DNA of 64,000 nucleotides, taken from an uncultured Thermomicrobiaceae bacterium. Its GTDB lineage: Bacteria > Chloroflexota > Chloroflexia > Thermomicrobiales > Thermomicrobiaceae. The DNA lies in assembly GCA_938082375.1 (NCBI GenBank), contig CALKCJ010000048.1, positions 1-64,000 of the forward strand, given 5' to 3'. A program made the position numbers and the translations under genes. The notes under the pieces are model-generated. The model worked only from the letters and a program-made list of their open reading frames with translations, was not told the DNA's origin and did not search any database. Within the stretch, counting starts at the first letter, position 1. Every line of letters starts with the position of its first letter. Positions 1 through 9,165 of the stretch are shown here, one piece after another.

Positions 1-109
1 GCGGGGAGGCCACCGCGTAGGTGAAGATCCCGAGCAGCCCCAGCACCACGGCGCTCACCAGGAGGGGGAGGATTCGGCTGCGCCCGCCCGGCCTCGCCAG
101 CGTCTCCAC
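1..109 (-). CDS. Partial gene with N-terminal membrane anchor (runs off left edge)
   Basis: Only the first 36 codons are inside the window, read from a GTG at 109-107 that has a GGGAGGA ribosome binding site seven bases upstream; an in-frame ATG at 124 is a weaker alternative. The encoded start is a short Arg-rich leader followed by a hydrophobic run (LPLLVSAVVLGLLGIFTYAV), so this is a signal anchor or signal peptide. Such a start is common in TlpA/CcmG-type thioredoxins, but nothing diagnostic is visible, so function is unassigned. Confidence 0.5.
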   Translation of the reverse strand, partial: METLARPGGRSRILPLLVSAVVLGLLGIFTYAVASP

Positions 110-778
110 GCTCGCTCCTCCCATCGCCGGCCTAGCCACGCGGCCCGTCCGCAGTCCCACAAGTATTCACCACCTGACCACGCCCGCAAAGCAATCGGAT
201 GCCGGAGCGAACCACCGATCATCTCGGCACACCCTTTACTTGGGAGTGTCATAACCCTGAGCAGCGGCATGTGGTAGACTGCGCCAACAATGAGCGCGAT
301 ACGGTATCTGGCGAACCATCGGCAACATGTGGGGTTGACGGCGCTCCTCGCGTTGGCCGTCGCACTCCACCTCACACTCTACGACGCTGACCACTCCTTC
401 CAGTGGTCCTTCAGCGTGCGTATGCAGCCCGAGCTCCAGAACGCTCACAGCCGCATGCCAGGGCGGTGGTATGGTGACACGGCCCTCGTGCATCCTGGTG
501 ACGGCTCTTCTCGAGGGACTTGCTCCACGTCGGAGGCACGCGTAGAGCCACGCTCAGCCACCCTCGGCGTAGCGCTACCGAGACTCGCTGTCGCCCCTCT
601 CGATCGTCCTGGCGCAAGCCGATCACCCTCATCGCTATCAGCACGCCCGATTGGGCCAGAAAGGCAAGCCCTCCTGCAACGCTTCACGCTATGACGGCCG
701 GGCGGGCCATACCTGATGGCCCGCAGCCATCGCCGCCGTTCAATCGAAGCGCGAAGCGTGTCGGGGGGAGAACCCAGT
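110..778. other. Gap with a doubtful small ORF
   Basis: No convincing gene. The only suggestive item is a plus-strand ORF at 290-694: its first 50 residues contain one hydrophobic segment (VGLTALLALAVALHLTLYDA), after which the composition becomes Arg/Ser/Pro-rich and looks like out-of-frame translation. It has no clear ribosome binding site. It may be the decayed remains of a small membrane protein; since the next gene is a pseudogene, the whole 0.1-1.8 kb stretch may be under relaxed selection. Confidence 0.3.
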
Positions 779-1816
779 ATGCGTTCCGTACTCCTCGGGC
801 TGATCGTGCTCGCCCTGCTCCTACGCGGGGTCAGCGTCTGGTGGATTGCGCGTTCGAGCACGCCAACTCCAGGGAATGGCCAGGCATGACGGCTTCTCTC
901 GAGGAGGCGAGGGCGACACCGACCTCCAGCGTGCCACTTGCTGAGGCCGAGCGGGGTGGCCAGCCACTCGAGTACACGATGGACGGTGACGTCAAGGTGT
1001 TCAGGCTGACTGCCAGCGCGGTGCGCTGGCCGATCCTCCCCGACGTCTCGGTGGTCGCCCTCGCCTACAACGGGCAAGTGCCGGGGCCGGCGATCCGGGT
1101 CGTCCAGGGTGACAAGATCCGGGTCATCCTCCGCAACGAACTGGACGAGCCGACGAGCATCCACTGGCACGGGATCGAGGTACCCAACGCGATGGATGGT
1201 GTGCCCGATGTGATGCAGCGACCGGTCGGGCCTGGTGAGGAGTTCAGTTACGAGTTCACCGTCACTCAAGCGGGCGGCTTTATGTACCACTCGCATTATG
1301 AGGCCACTCAAGCCACGCGGGCCTCGGCGGCGCCTTTGTCATCGAGCCGAAGGACGGCGACCCAGTGCAGGCCGATCTCGATATCCCGCTGGTGCTGCAG
1401 GAGTGGGGCATAGACCCCGCGACCGGAGAACCGCTCGGGGACATGCCCGGCATGCCTGGGATGTCGATGACCAATTTCTTCACGATCAATGGGAAGGCCT
1501 TCCCCGCGACAGAGCCGATCCGGGCCAAGCAGGGACAGCGGGTTCGGCTGCGGCTGATCAACTTCACCTCCGAGGTGCCGCATCCGATCCACCTCCACGG
1601 CCAACCCTTCAAAGTGATCGCCAAAGACGGCTACCCCCTGGGAGGGGCCAATCGCGGTGACCCAGTACGTCGGGGCAGGCGAGACCTATGACCTGTTCTT
1701 CACCGCGGAGCACCCTGGTACCTGGCTGCTCCACTGCCACGTCCCACACCACCAACAACGGTGAGGAGATGGGTGGGATGATCCTGCCGATCGTGATCGA
1801 GCCAGCGAGCGGTTAG
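779..1816 (+). pseudogene. Multicopper oxidase, broken by several frameshifts
   Basis: The pieces together form a secreted multicopper oxidase, a periplasmic copper enzyme that couples one-electron oxidation of a substrate to O2 reduction. An ATG at 779 with a GGGGGGAG site begins a membrane anchor that stops at 887-889 (ATGA overlap), and the mature part resumes in another frame from 886. Copper-ligand motifs are preserved in order: HWHG, YHSH, then HPIHLHG, then LLHCHVPHH. The frame changes near 1315 (one G missing before the GLGG-type turn), near 1650 (extra G in a G run) and again near 1755 inside the HCHVPHH region, and the reading ends EMGGMILPIVIEPASG at a TAG (1814-1816). At least three indels inside conserved motifs make this a pseudogene unless the assembly is faulty. 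The Met-rich stretch MPGMPGMSM resembles copper-handling oxidases. Confidence 0.85.
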
Positions 1817-1885
1817 GCACCGGCCTTCGCGAGAATACCTGCGATGAACGCGAAGGCACTGGTGAGAACGGACGGGAGAGCACCA

Positions 1886-2311
1886 ATGGCGATGCTGCGA
1901 GTCCCAGAGTTCCGACTGTCAACTGGCATCCTGGCATTGCTGATGCTCGCCACACTAGCGGCGTGTGGCTCGAGAGGCATCTCCGACACTAACACAGCGT
2001 CTGGTGAGGGAAAGGCAACGGTCACCCTCGCAGTTAATCCAGATCCTCCCATCGCGAACCAAGAGGCGAGGCTCGCTATCCAGGTGAGGAGCGCGAGCGG
2101 GAAAGGAGTACCGGGAGCCGACGTCGAAGTCGTCGCCGGGCACACTGGCATGAACATGGGGAAGCTCACCGGTGTCGCAACGGGCTTTGGGGGGTGGAAC
2201 GTACACAACAACGATTACCCCACCATTGTTGCCCTGCTCGCTGCGCTCGTCACTTTCGCTTGGCTACGCTGGCTCCGCCAGGCCGCGCCAGCTTCGGCTG
2301 CTGGCGATTAG
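1886..2311 (+). CDS. YtkA/FixH-like lipoprotein, possibly chimeric
   Basis: Start ATG 1886 follows GGGAGAG. The protein (141 residues) opens with a lipoprotein signal peptide ending in the lipobox LAAC, so it should be lipidated and exported. The next 80 residues (VTLAVNPDPPIANQEARLAI, then GVPGADVEVVAGHTGMNMG) match the immunoglobulin-like YtkA/FixH fold often found beside copper oxidases. Normally that domain continues with a strand pair (GTWEVTVR type). Here it stops at GFGG and joins a C-terminal segment with a membrane helix (TIVALLAALVTFAWLRWLRQ). I read this as an internal deletion fusing two parts, or a decayed gene, consistent with the broken oxidase just upstream. Domain assignment is moderately sure. 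Confidence 0.55.
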   Translation: MAMLRVPEFRLSTGILALLMLATLAACGSRGISDTNTASGEGKATVTLAVNPDPPIANQEARLAIQVRSASGKGVPGADVEVVAGHTGMNMGKLTGVATGFGGWNVHNNDYPTIVALLAALVTFAWLRWLRQAAPASAAGD

Positions 2312-2435
2312 GCTCGCCTGGCACAACCCAACACCCGTGTGCGTGGGAGGGCGGTGATGCTCACCAGCGCCCTTGTGGCATCTGTGCGCTGCTCGGAGTG
2401 GTTCTGCCGTATGCTTCCCCATACCGGTAGCTGGG

Positions 2436-3647
2436 CTAGGCGCGCAGCGCGGCCCGGACATCGCGCGCGAAGCCGACCGCGTCCAGGAAGGCCTCGGTGA
2501 CGAGGCTGGGACGCAGGCCAGTCCGGTCAACCCCGTCCCAGTTCGCCTGCTCGTAGGCCAGTACGCTGGCCAGTACCTCGCCCAGCTCGCCCTCGCGCTC
2601 CAGCAGTGCGCGGGTCACGTCTTCGGACAACGGCAGCATTTCTACTACCTTCGACATCGGCAGGTCAAGGAGCGCGTCCAACACTGAGAGTAAGCCGACG
2701 AGGAAGTAGCTCTCCCGGTTGAGGCGGCCCATCGCCCCGGCCAGCAGCTCGCACATCCGCGCCCGGACGATCGCGGTGGTCATCAGCTCGTGCGGTTTGC
2801 CGGGGACACCGGCCATCACGATCAAGCTAAGCCAGGCGCTGACCAGCCGCGTGCCGAGCAGGAGCAACGCTTGCCGCACTGACTCGATACGTGTGCGGCG
2901 GCCATACCAGACGGAGTTGACCAGCCGCAGTAGCTTGTAGGTCAAACCGACGTCCTGGGAGATCAGCGCCTCGAGTTCGGTAAAGTCGGCTTCTGGATCC
3001 TGCAGCCGCGTCAGCAGCAACAGCGGCGTTCGGCTCGCCGGGCTACGCCGGCCACGGACGACGTCCGGCTGGTAGAGGAAGGAGCCCTCAAAGTAGTCGA
3101 AGCCCAGATCGCGGCAGCGGGCGAAGTCCTGATAGCTCTCGACCCCACCGGCCAGCAGCCGGACGCCGTGGCGCTGGAGCGGTGCCATGAGTTCCCGCAG
3201 TGCCGCCGCATCGTGCCCCCGCGCGTCCACTCTCACGACATCCGCTATCTCGACCAGCGGGAGCAGCGCCGGCTGGCCGGCGAATCCGTCCACCGCCACC
3301 ATGCAACCCTGGAGCGTCAGGTTCCTCGCCAGCTCGAGCACCGAGTGATCGGCCACGACTCGCTCGTCGAGCTGGATCACGAGCCGCTCCTGCGGCAGCG
3401 CCGGAGCCAGGTCCCCCAGCAGGAGGAGGACGAACTCGCTCGGCAGGTTGAGAAAGGCGAGCTTGTCGCCGACGATCGCGTCCAGGCCGATCTCGACCAG
3501 CGTGTCCAGCGCGAGCTGCGCGGCCGCGCGTTTGCTCTCGAAGCTGCCGTTCGCGCGCACGCCGGCCGGCTGGAGGAACAGCTCGTAGCCGCAGACCTCG
3601 AGTCCGCGGTCGTAGATCGGCTGCCTTCCAATATAGATATCACGCAC
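2436..3647 (-). CDS. EAL/HDOD two-domain signalling protein (YuxH type)
   Basis: A 403-residue cytoplasmic protein. It begins VRDIYIGRQPIYDRG, the hallmark start of YuxH-like proteins, with a degenerate EAL domain over roughly residues 1-200 and an HDOD domain over about 215-395 (LISQDVGLTYKLLRLVNS). The EAL signature residues for c-di-GMP hydrolysis are not conserved (the N-terminal motif reads YELFLQP), so it is more likely a sensor or scaffold than a phosphodiesterase. HDOD domains of this kind regulate signalling, motility or stress in other bacteria. The start is a GTG at 3647 with AGGAGGA eight bases upstream; a longer in-frame ORF to 3734 lacks such a site and homologous sequence. It stands alone, convergent to nothing and followed downstream by a short gap. 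Confidence 0.85.
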   Translation of the reverse strand: MRDIYIGRQPIYDRGLEVCGYELFLQPAGVRANGSFESKRAAAQLALDTLVEIGLDAIVGDKLAFLNLPSEFVLLLLGDLAPALPQERLVIQLDERVVADHSVLELARNLTLQGCMVAVDGFAGQPALLPLVEIADVVRVDARGHDAAALRELMAPLQRHGVRLLAGGVESYQDFARCRDLGFDYFEGSFLYQPDVVRGRRSPASRTPLLLLTRLQDPEADFTELEALISQDVGLTYKLLRLVNSVWYGRRTRIESVRQALLLLGTRLVSAWLSLIVMAGVPGKPHELMTTAIVRARMCELLAGAMGRLNRESYFLVGLLSVLDALLDLPMSKVVEMLPLSEDVTRALLEREGELGEVLASVLAYEQANWDGVDRTGLRPSLVTEAFLDAVGFARDVRAALRA

Positions 3648-3739
3648 GGTCGAACTCCTCCTACAGTCGGGGATCGACCGTGCCGGCCGTGAGCGGGATA
3701 GGAAGAGGTTCCTAGGTGGAGGGTGGACTGCCATCCCAC

Positions 3740-5062
3740 TCAGGCCACCTCACCGCCCGATACCAGCTCACGCCAGACAGGGCCATCGGGGTAGGCATAG
3801 AGCTCCAGCGACTCCGGCTTCATGGCGATGCTGTAGCCGGGCTGCGTCGGGGCCTGGTAGCGGGCCTCTCGGATCACTACCGGGTCGAGGAAGTGCTCGT
3901 GCAGGTGATCGACGTACTCGACCACCCGGTTCTCCATCGAGCCACTCACGGCAATGAAGTCGAACATCGCCAGGTGCTGCACGTACTCGCACAGCCCCAC
4001 CCCGCCAGCGTGCGGGCAGACCGGCACCCCGAACTTGGCTGCCAGCAGCAGCACCGCCAGCACCTCGTTCACCCCTCCGAGCCGGCAGGCATCGATCTGG
4101 CAGAAGCGGATGGCCTGCGCCTGCATCAATTGCTTGAAGAGCACCCGGTTGGCGCAGTGCTCGCCGGTCGCCACGCCGATCGGGGCGAGCTCGCGGGCGA
4201 TGGTCGCGTGACCCAGCACGTCGTCCGGATGCGTCGGCTCCTCGATCCACCAGGGGTCGAACTCGGCCAGCTCTCGCATCCAGGCGATCGCCTCCGGTAC
4301 GTCCCAGCGCTGGTTGGCGTCCATCATCAGCTTGCGCTCCGGCCCGATCGCCTCTCGGATCAGGCGAGCCCGGCGGCGGTCGGCTTCCAGATCCTCTCCC
4401 ACCTTCATCTTGATGGCGTCGAAGCCCTGGGTCACCGCCTCTCGGCTGAGCGCTACCACCTGCTCGTCCGGGTAGCCGAGCCAGCCGGCCGACGTCGTGT
4501 AGGCCGGATAGCCCTTCGCCAGCAGCTCCTGCTCACGCTCGGCGCGTGAGGGAGCCTGCCGCTGCAGGATCTCGAGCGCCTCGCCAGGCGTCAGCGCGTC
4601 GGTGATGTGGCGGAAGGGGATGCAGGAGACGAGCTGCTCCGGGGTGAGATCGGCCAGCAGCTTCCAGACCGGCTTGCCCTCGGCCCTCGCCCAGAGATCC
4701 CAGACCCCATTGACCACGGCCGCGGTGGCCAGGTGGAGCACGCCCTTCTCCGGCCCTACCCAGCGGAGCTGGCTGTCGGCAGTGAGCCGGTACCAGAACC
4801 GGACAAAGTCGGCGGTAATGTCTTCCAGCCGTTGCCCGACCACGAAGGGCGCCAGCGAGCGCACAGCAGCGACACACAGCTCGTTACCCCGTCCGATCGT
4901 GAAGGTGAGCCCGTGGCCCTCGAGGCCAGAGCTGTCGGTCTCGAGGACGACGTAGGCAGCGGAGTAGTCCGGATCCGGATGCATAGCATCGGAACCGGCC
5001 AGCGTCCGCGAGGTCGGAAACCGCACGTCGTGAACCTGAATCCCGGTGATCGTCGTCGGCAT
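3740..5062 (-). CDS. L-fuconate dehydratase (enolase superfamily)
   Basis: A 440-residue member of the mandelate-racemase branch of the enolase superfamily. It should dehydrate L-fuconate to 2-keto-3-deoxy-L-fuconate in non-phosphorylative fucose breakdown. Diagnostic pieces are KMKVG (general base lysine region), [15 protein letters not shown] and GEHCANRV (Mg2+ ligands on successive barrel strands) and [13 protein letters not shown] (catalytic histidine); the long N-terminal lid ([20 protein letters not shown]) is specific to the FucD/ENOSF1 group. Start ATG follows GGGGAGG. No other fucose gene is adjacent, so the pathway context is not shown here. Confidence 0.88.
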   Translation of the reverse strand: MPTTITGIQVHDVRFPTSRTLAGSDAMHPDPDYSAAYVVLETDSSGLEGHGLTFTIGRGNELCVAAVRSLAPFVVGQRLEDITADFVRFWYRLTADSQLRWVGPEKGVLHLATAAVVNGVWDLWARAEGKPVWKLLADLTPEQLVSCIPFRHITDALTPGEALEILQRQAPSRAEREQELLAKGYPAYTTSAGWLGYPDEQVVALSREAVTQGFDAIKMKVGEDLEADRRRARLIREAIGPERKLMMDANQRWDVPEAIAWMRELAEFDPWWIEEPTHPDDVLGHATIARELAPIGVATGEHCANRVLFKQLMQAQAIRFCQIDACRLGGVNEVLAVLLLAAKFGVPVCPHAGGVGLCEYVQHLAMFDFIAVSGSMENRVVEYVDHLHEHFLDPVVIREARYQAPTQPGYSIAMKPESLELYAYPDGPVWRELVSGGEVA

Positions 5063-5155
5063 TCCCGGCCTCCCCTCTCTTCGAGATCCTTCACGATCTT
5101 TATGTCTTGCCTTGCACGATTGGCCGCCAGCAGCGCGGCGGGCGCAGCGCGCCGC

Positions 5156-5740
5156 TCACGCCGTCTCGCAAAGCTGGGTGGGCGGCGCCAGATGCACCGG
5201 CAGCCGGACTGCACGGAGCGACAGGCCGTCGTCCTCGAACTGCACCCAGCCGAGCGCCTCCAGCAGCCGGAGATAGGCTCCCAACTCACGCCGTCGAACG
5301 GCCGGGGCAGCCGTCCCCTCCCTCTCCACCTGGGCCAGGTCATGTTCGAGCAGCGCCTCGGCCAGGGTAAAGACGCTGGCCTTCCCCTCTCGCAGCGCGC
5401 TCGCGACCAGCCCGGCCAGCCGGTGCGCGGACACGAGGCGCTCGAGCAGCGCGGCGTCCGCCGCGACGGCTGCTCCCTCCGGCGCGCGGCGGAACTTGCG
5501 GTTGCCTTTGGGCTGGCGCGGGCTTGCTCCTGGCGCGAAGTCGGCCTCGTGCTCGCACTGTCCGAGCAAGGGACAACCGTGCGCATCGCACGGTGGGATC
5601 CGCGTGTCGATCGGAGTCAGCAATCCGAGCCCGGCCAGCAGGCCGAAGTGAATCCCGGTGCGCGGCTCGTGATAGTGCCGGCAGGCAATACCTTCACCGA
5701 TTTCGCTCAGGAGCTGCTGGATCAGCCGGGGATCGGCCAT
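5156..5740 (-). CDS. Cysteine-motif protein, third gene of the Dna2-like cassette
   Basis: A 194-residue protein I do not recognise. The N-terminal third carries C20, C51, C56 and C62 (the last three in CDAHGCPLLGQC) with nearby histidines, a layout that could bind zinc or an Fe-S cluster. The C-terminal 90 residues look like a winged-helix segment (RRRELGAYLRLLEALGWVQF). Start ATG at 5740 follows GAGGAGG; the ORF could extend upstream but overlaps the preceding gene. It begins only 11 bases after the stop of the nuclease-helicase gene at 5752, so the two are surely co-transcribed and probably work together. A DNA- or RNA-binding accessory subunit is a reasonable guess, nothing more. Confidence 0.7.
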   Translation of the reverse strand: MADPRLIQQLLSEIGEGIACRHYHEPRTGIHFGLLAGLGLLTPIDTRIPPCDAHGCPLLGQCEHEADFAPGASPRQPKGNRKFRRAPEGAAVAADAALLERLVSAHRLAGLVASALREGKASVFTLAEALLEHDLAQVEREGTAAPAVRRRELGAYLRLLEALGWVQFEDDGLSLRAVRLPVHLAPPTQLCETA

Positions 5741-5751
5741 CGGCGTCCTCC

Positions 5752-8700
5752 TCACGACAGGCTCTGGCTCTCGAGCACGCATGCCTGCCCTTGCCGCTCC
5801 AGTCGCTCGATCTCCGCGAAGAGCGCCCGGTAGTACCGCCGGGCCTCGTCCTCCCCCAACCGACCAGGGTCGCGAGTGAACGTCGAGCGGTCACCGACGA
5901 TAACCAGTGCTCGGCGCGCGCGGGAAATGGCGACGTTCATCCGGCGCCAGTCGGCATGCAGCCGGCCGATGGCGGCCTCGTCGTTGCTGTTGACTAGGCT
6001 CACCACGATCACCTCGCGCTCGCTGCCCTGAAAGCGATCGACCGTGTCAACCCGTGCCTCGGCCAGCACCGGATCACGCCGCAGCAGCTCTTGCCGGATG
6101 CGCGTGTTCTGCCGCCGGTAGGGGGAAATGATGCCGATGCCGCGCGCTACGTCCCGGCGCAGCTCGGGGGGCAGGGAGCAGACGAGCCCGCCGAGCAGCG
6201 TGGCGATGACCTCCGCCTCGCGCGGGTTGTCGCGCGCCTCGTCCAGCGAGCGGCCAGCAGTGAAGCGCGCTCCGCTGTCGCGCGCGCCCGGGTCACGCTC
6301 GGTCGTCACCAGGACGACCGGCGGCCCGCTCCAGACCGAGCCCAGTGGCGCGGAGATCCCCAGGCCAGCGAGCCAGCCAGCCAGTGTCTGCTCGGCGACT
6401 GCTTGTGTGCCGGGTACCAGGCGCCCCTCGTAGAAGGTCTGGCTGACCAGGGTACAGATCGGCGCGTTCATCCGGTACTGCTCGGTCAGGGTGATCAGCG
6501 CGTGCGGGTAGAGGCGCGCCAGCCGCTCGAAGGCCGAGGTGCGCAGGCTGTCGCCCGCGTTGAGGCCGAGCTGGCGGAAGGCCTCGGGTACCGGCGGGGG
6601 GCTCAGCTCGTCCGAGACGACCGGCGGGAGCTGGCGGTGGTCGCCGATCAAGACGAGGCGGCCAGTGTAGCCGGGCGGGAGGTGACGCAGCGCTTGCAGC
6701 ATAGCGGGCTCCGTCGCCTGTCCGGCCTCATCGACGATGACCAGCTCGAAGCTCAGCCCTCGCAGCTCGGCGGAGTCGGCCGAACCGAGCGTGCCGACGA
6801 AGATGCCAGCATGGTCGTGGCAGGTCTGTGCTCGCCGGATCAGCCGGAAGAGGGCTCCGGCTCCGTCTTGGGTCAGATCGGCCTGTTCCAGCGCCTCGCG
6901 CGCACCAGCCCGCTCGGCCAGTGTCTGGCGAGCGACCTGCTCGTCCATGTCGGCACGGCGTGCACCGATCCGGATGACGAACGGCGCCACCTCCGGAAAC
7001 CGGTCGAGCAGCTTAAGCACGACCTCGTCGGCGGCGCGGTGGGTGTTGGTCAGGATGAGGACTGGACGGTGGTCTCGCTCCGCCCGGCCGTCGTAGTCGA
7101 AGAGGTGCCGGGCCAGAAAGGTGCGCGCCAGGTGGGCGAGCAACGAGGTCTTGCCAGTGCCGGGCGGCCCCTGGATCAGCAGCAGGTCTCCGGGCTGCAG
7201 CGCCAGCGCCGCTGCGAGCGCGCGCCGCTGGGTCTCGTTCAGGTCGGGCGCTGGCGGCGTCGGAGCCTGGCCTGGCAGGGATGGCGGCTCGACGCCCAGG
7301 AGGATCCGCGCCAGGCGCGGTAACTCCTCAACTTGCACCTTGCGTCCCCGGACGCCGGTGCTGGCCACAGCGGACACCAGGAAGTCGGTCAGCCCTTCGA
7401 GTTGCCACTCGCGCAAGTCGTACCCGCCGACGAGGTCGACACGGTAGGTTTCCTCGGCAGCGACGCGGTCATTCAGGCGGACGACGAGTTCGTGCTCGCC
7501 CATGGCCTTCACGGTACCCTCGAGCGAGAAGATCTGGCCAGGCGCGCGCGTCTCCGGCGTCACCAGCACCCGGTCGTCCTCACGGATCCGCGTCTCGATC
7601 CGCTCATCGCGGGTGAAGACCGCGATGAGGCCGGTCTGCTCGACCAGCCGCAGCCGGCCGATCGTGATCCCCTCAGCCTGCTCCAGCATTTCGGCCGGCG
7701 TGTTGACCAGGTGGAAGAGCAGCTGGCGCGAGGCGCGCTCCTCGGCCTTGAGCTGGCGGTGGAACCAGGCCCAGTAGGCGAAGAGGCGGTTGGGAGCATA
7801 ACGGAAGAGCGAGTAGAGCGGCTGCCCCGCGTGCCTGGTGCCATAGAGACAGACACTCCGGTGTTGCGCGGGACAGATCCGACACGGCGGCCTGGCCCGC
7901 AGGAACTCGAAGCTGCCGCCTAACTCGCGCAGCCGCCAGTCGTCGCCGGCCCGGTCGAGCAGGTAGCGGTCGTAGCCGGTAAAGAGGCCGGTCGACACAC
8001 AGTAGCCGATATTGCGCGCCTGGGCGATGAGGTCGACGACGCGCTCGTCGCGGGTCGAGAGATCCAGCCTGAGGCGGCGGATCAGCGGGTGCTGTTCGAG
8101 CGGCAGTGGCTTGATGCGCGCGCCCCGGATCTCCTCGACTACCGCCTCGGCACTCTGCTCCCCGAGGCTGTACAGGATCTCCCGGTACGCTAAGGCTTGC
8201 AGTCCACCCGGGTGACGATCGCCGGTCTGCGGATCCTGCTCGGCGTCCATCCCGCTCGTCTTGATCTCGACGACCCGCAGCGGGCCACCGTCGAGCGGCT
8301 GCTCGATCCGATCCGCTCGCCCGGAGATGCCCCGCGACGGGGCATAGAAGAGGCGCTCCAGATACAGTCGGAGGGCCTTCCCCTCCCAGCGGTGCCGGCA
8401 GTAGTCCAGGATCTCGTCGACCACCTCCAGCGGCTGCCGATGGTCTCGAAGCGGCCCGGCGCTGAGCTTAAGGCACAGCGTGGTCAACCACTCAACCCAG
8501 ACGCGACGCACCCCTTCCAGGTACGCGGCGCGCGCCCGTTCCAGATCGCCCCTGCTGGCCACGAACTCGGCGGCCGCCCGGCGGTACCCCTCGTGGATAG
8601 CCCGCCCGCGGATATCGCCACCACCTTCACGCGAGCGCAGGACGTCGTAACTGATGCCGACGAAGCGCGTGTAGAAGACCTGGAGCGGGCAGCCGTAGAC

Positions 8701-9165
8701 CTGCTCGAGCTGCGCTCCGGTGAGCGTATGCTCTGGCGCAATGATGAACTTGAGCAGGACGGGCAACAGCCGCCCGCTGCGCGTCTGGGCGGCGACCGCC
8801 TTCAAGACCTGCAGGCGCAGCGGCTCGGTCTCCTCGCGGCGCTGGCGAGCGAGCAGCACTCGATAAAGCGTCGGCGCGTAGTGGGAATAGGGAATCGACC
8901 CCTGGCAGCCCGGATACCACTCGCCGTTGAAGACCGCGCAGGTACCGAGCAGGTGCCCATCCTCGGTCAGCGCCTCGAGCACGATGCGACCTGGGCGTAG
9001 CTCGCCCACCGGTCGCACCAGGATCGGCACGTCGAGCCACTGCGGCTCGCCGGTCGACTCTTGAAGCTGCTGCCAGGCGCGCTCGGCTGAGGGCACCCCA
9101 CGCGATCTCCTCATCGCGTGGGGAACCCCTTCCTGGCTGGCCCATTCCGTCGCCGCGCCGCTCAC
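5752..9165 (-). CDS. Dna2-like fusion: PD-(D/E)XK Fe-S nuclease plus superfamily 1 helicase
   Basis: A 1137-residue protein with two enzymatic halves. Residues ~150-445 form a Cas4/RecB-type nuclease: H191 in GRAIHEGY, D285 in GRADRI, E300 and K302 in VVEIK, and QALAY at 323-327. C159 together with C428, C431 and C439 (CRICPAQHRSVC) supplies the four cysteines of a [4Fe-4S] cluster as in Dna2 and AddB/Cas4. Residues ~645-1110 form an Upf1/Dna2-type SF1 helicase: Walker A GPPGTGKT (666-673), Walker B VDEAGQ (811-816), GDHRQLPPV, LTEQYRMN, VDRFQGSE and NVAISRARR. Between them lies a beta-rich region. It should unwind and cut DNA ends or flaps. It starts with GTG overlapping the stop of the preceding gene (GTGA), indicating translational coupling. 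Similar architecture is used in replication, repair and several defence systems, so the job is open. Confidence 0.88.
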   Translation of the reverse strand: MSGAATEWASQEGVPHAMRRSRGVPSAERAWQQLQESTGEPQWLDVPILVRPVGELRPGRIVLEALTEDGHLLGTCAVFNGEWYPGCQGSIPYSHYAPTLYRVLLARQRREETEPLRLQVLKAVAAQTRSGRLLPVLLKFIIAPEHTLTGAQLEQVYGCPLQVFYTRFVGISYDVLRSREGGGDIRGRAIHEGYRRAAAEFVASRGDLERARAAYLEGVRRVWVEWLTTLCLKLSAGPLRDHRQPLEVVDEILDYCRHRWEGKALRLYLERLFYAPSRGISGRADRIEQPLDGGPLRVVEIKTSGMDAEQDPQTGDRHPGGLQALAYREILYSLGEQSAEAVVEEIRGARIKPLPLEQHPLIRRLRLDLSTRDERVVDLIAQARNIGYCVSTGLFTGYDRYLLDRAGDDWRLRELGGSFEFLRARPPCRICPAQHRSVCLYGTRHAGQPLYSLFRYAPNRLFAYWAWFHRQLKAEERASRQLLFHLVNTPAEMLEQAEGITIGRLRLVEQTGLIAVFTRDERIETRIREDDRVLVTPETRAPGQIFSLEGTVKAMGEHELVVRLNDRVAAEETYRVDLVGGYDLREWQLEGLTDFLVSAVASTGVRGRKVQVEELPRLARILLGVEPPSLPGQAPTPPAPDLNETQRRALAAALALQPGDLLLIQGPPGTGKTSLLAHLARTFLARHLFDYDGRAERDHRPVLILTNTHRAADEVVLKLLDRFPEVAPFVIRIGARRADMDEQVARQTLAERAGAREALEQADLTQDGAGALFRLIRRAQTCHDHAGIFVGTLGSADSAELRGLSFELVIVDEAGQATEPAMLQALRHLPPGYTGRLVLIGDHRQLPPVVSDELSPPPVPEAFRQLGLNAGDSLRTSAFERLARLYPHALITLTEQYRMNAPICTLVSQTFYEGRLVPGTQAVAEQTLAGWLAGLGISAPLGSVWSGPPVVLVTTERDPGARDSGARFTAGRSLDEARDNPREAEVIATLLGGLVCSLPPELRRDVARGIGIISPYRRQNTRIRQELLRRDPVLAEARVDTVDRFQGSEREVIVVSLVNSNDEAAIGRLHADWRRMNVAISRARRALVIVGDRSTFTRDPGRLGEDEARRYYRALFAEIERLERQGQACVLESQSLS

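Noticed and set aside
5156-5740. Reading the cysteine-rich protein as a primase large subunit
   Set aside because: Four spaced cysteines alone are not enough; length and surrounding residues do not fit PriL.
6091-7323. 410-codon plus-strand frame opposite the helicase gene
   Set aside because: Shadow of the helicase coding sequence; no motif, poor composition.
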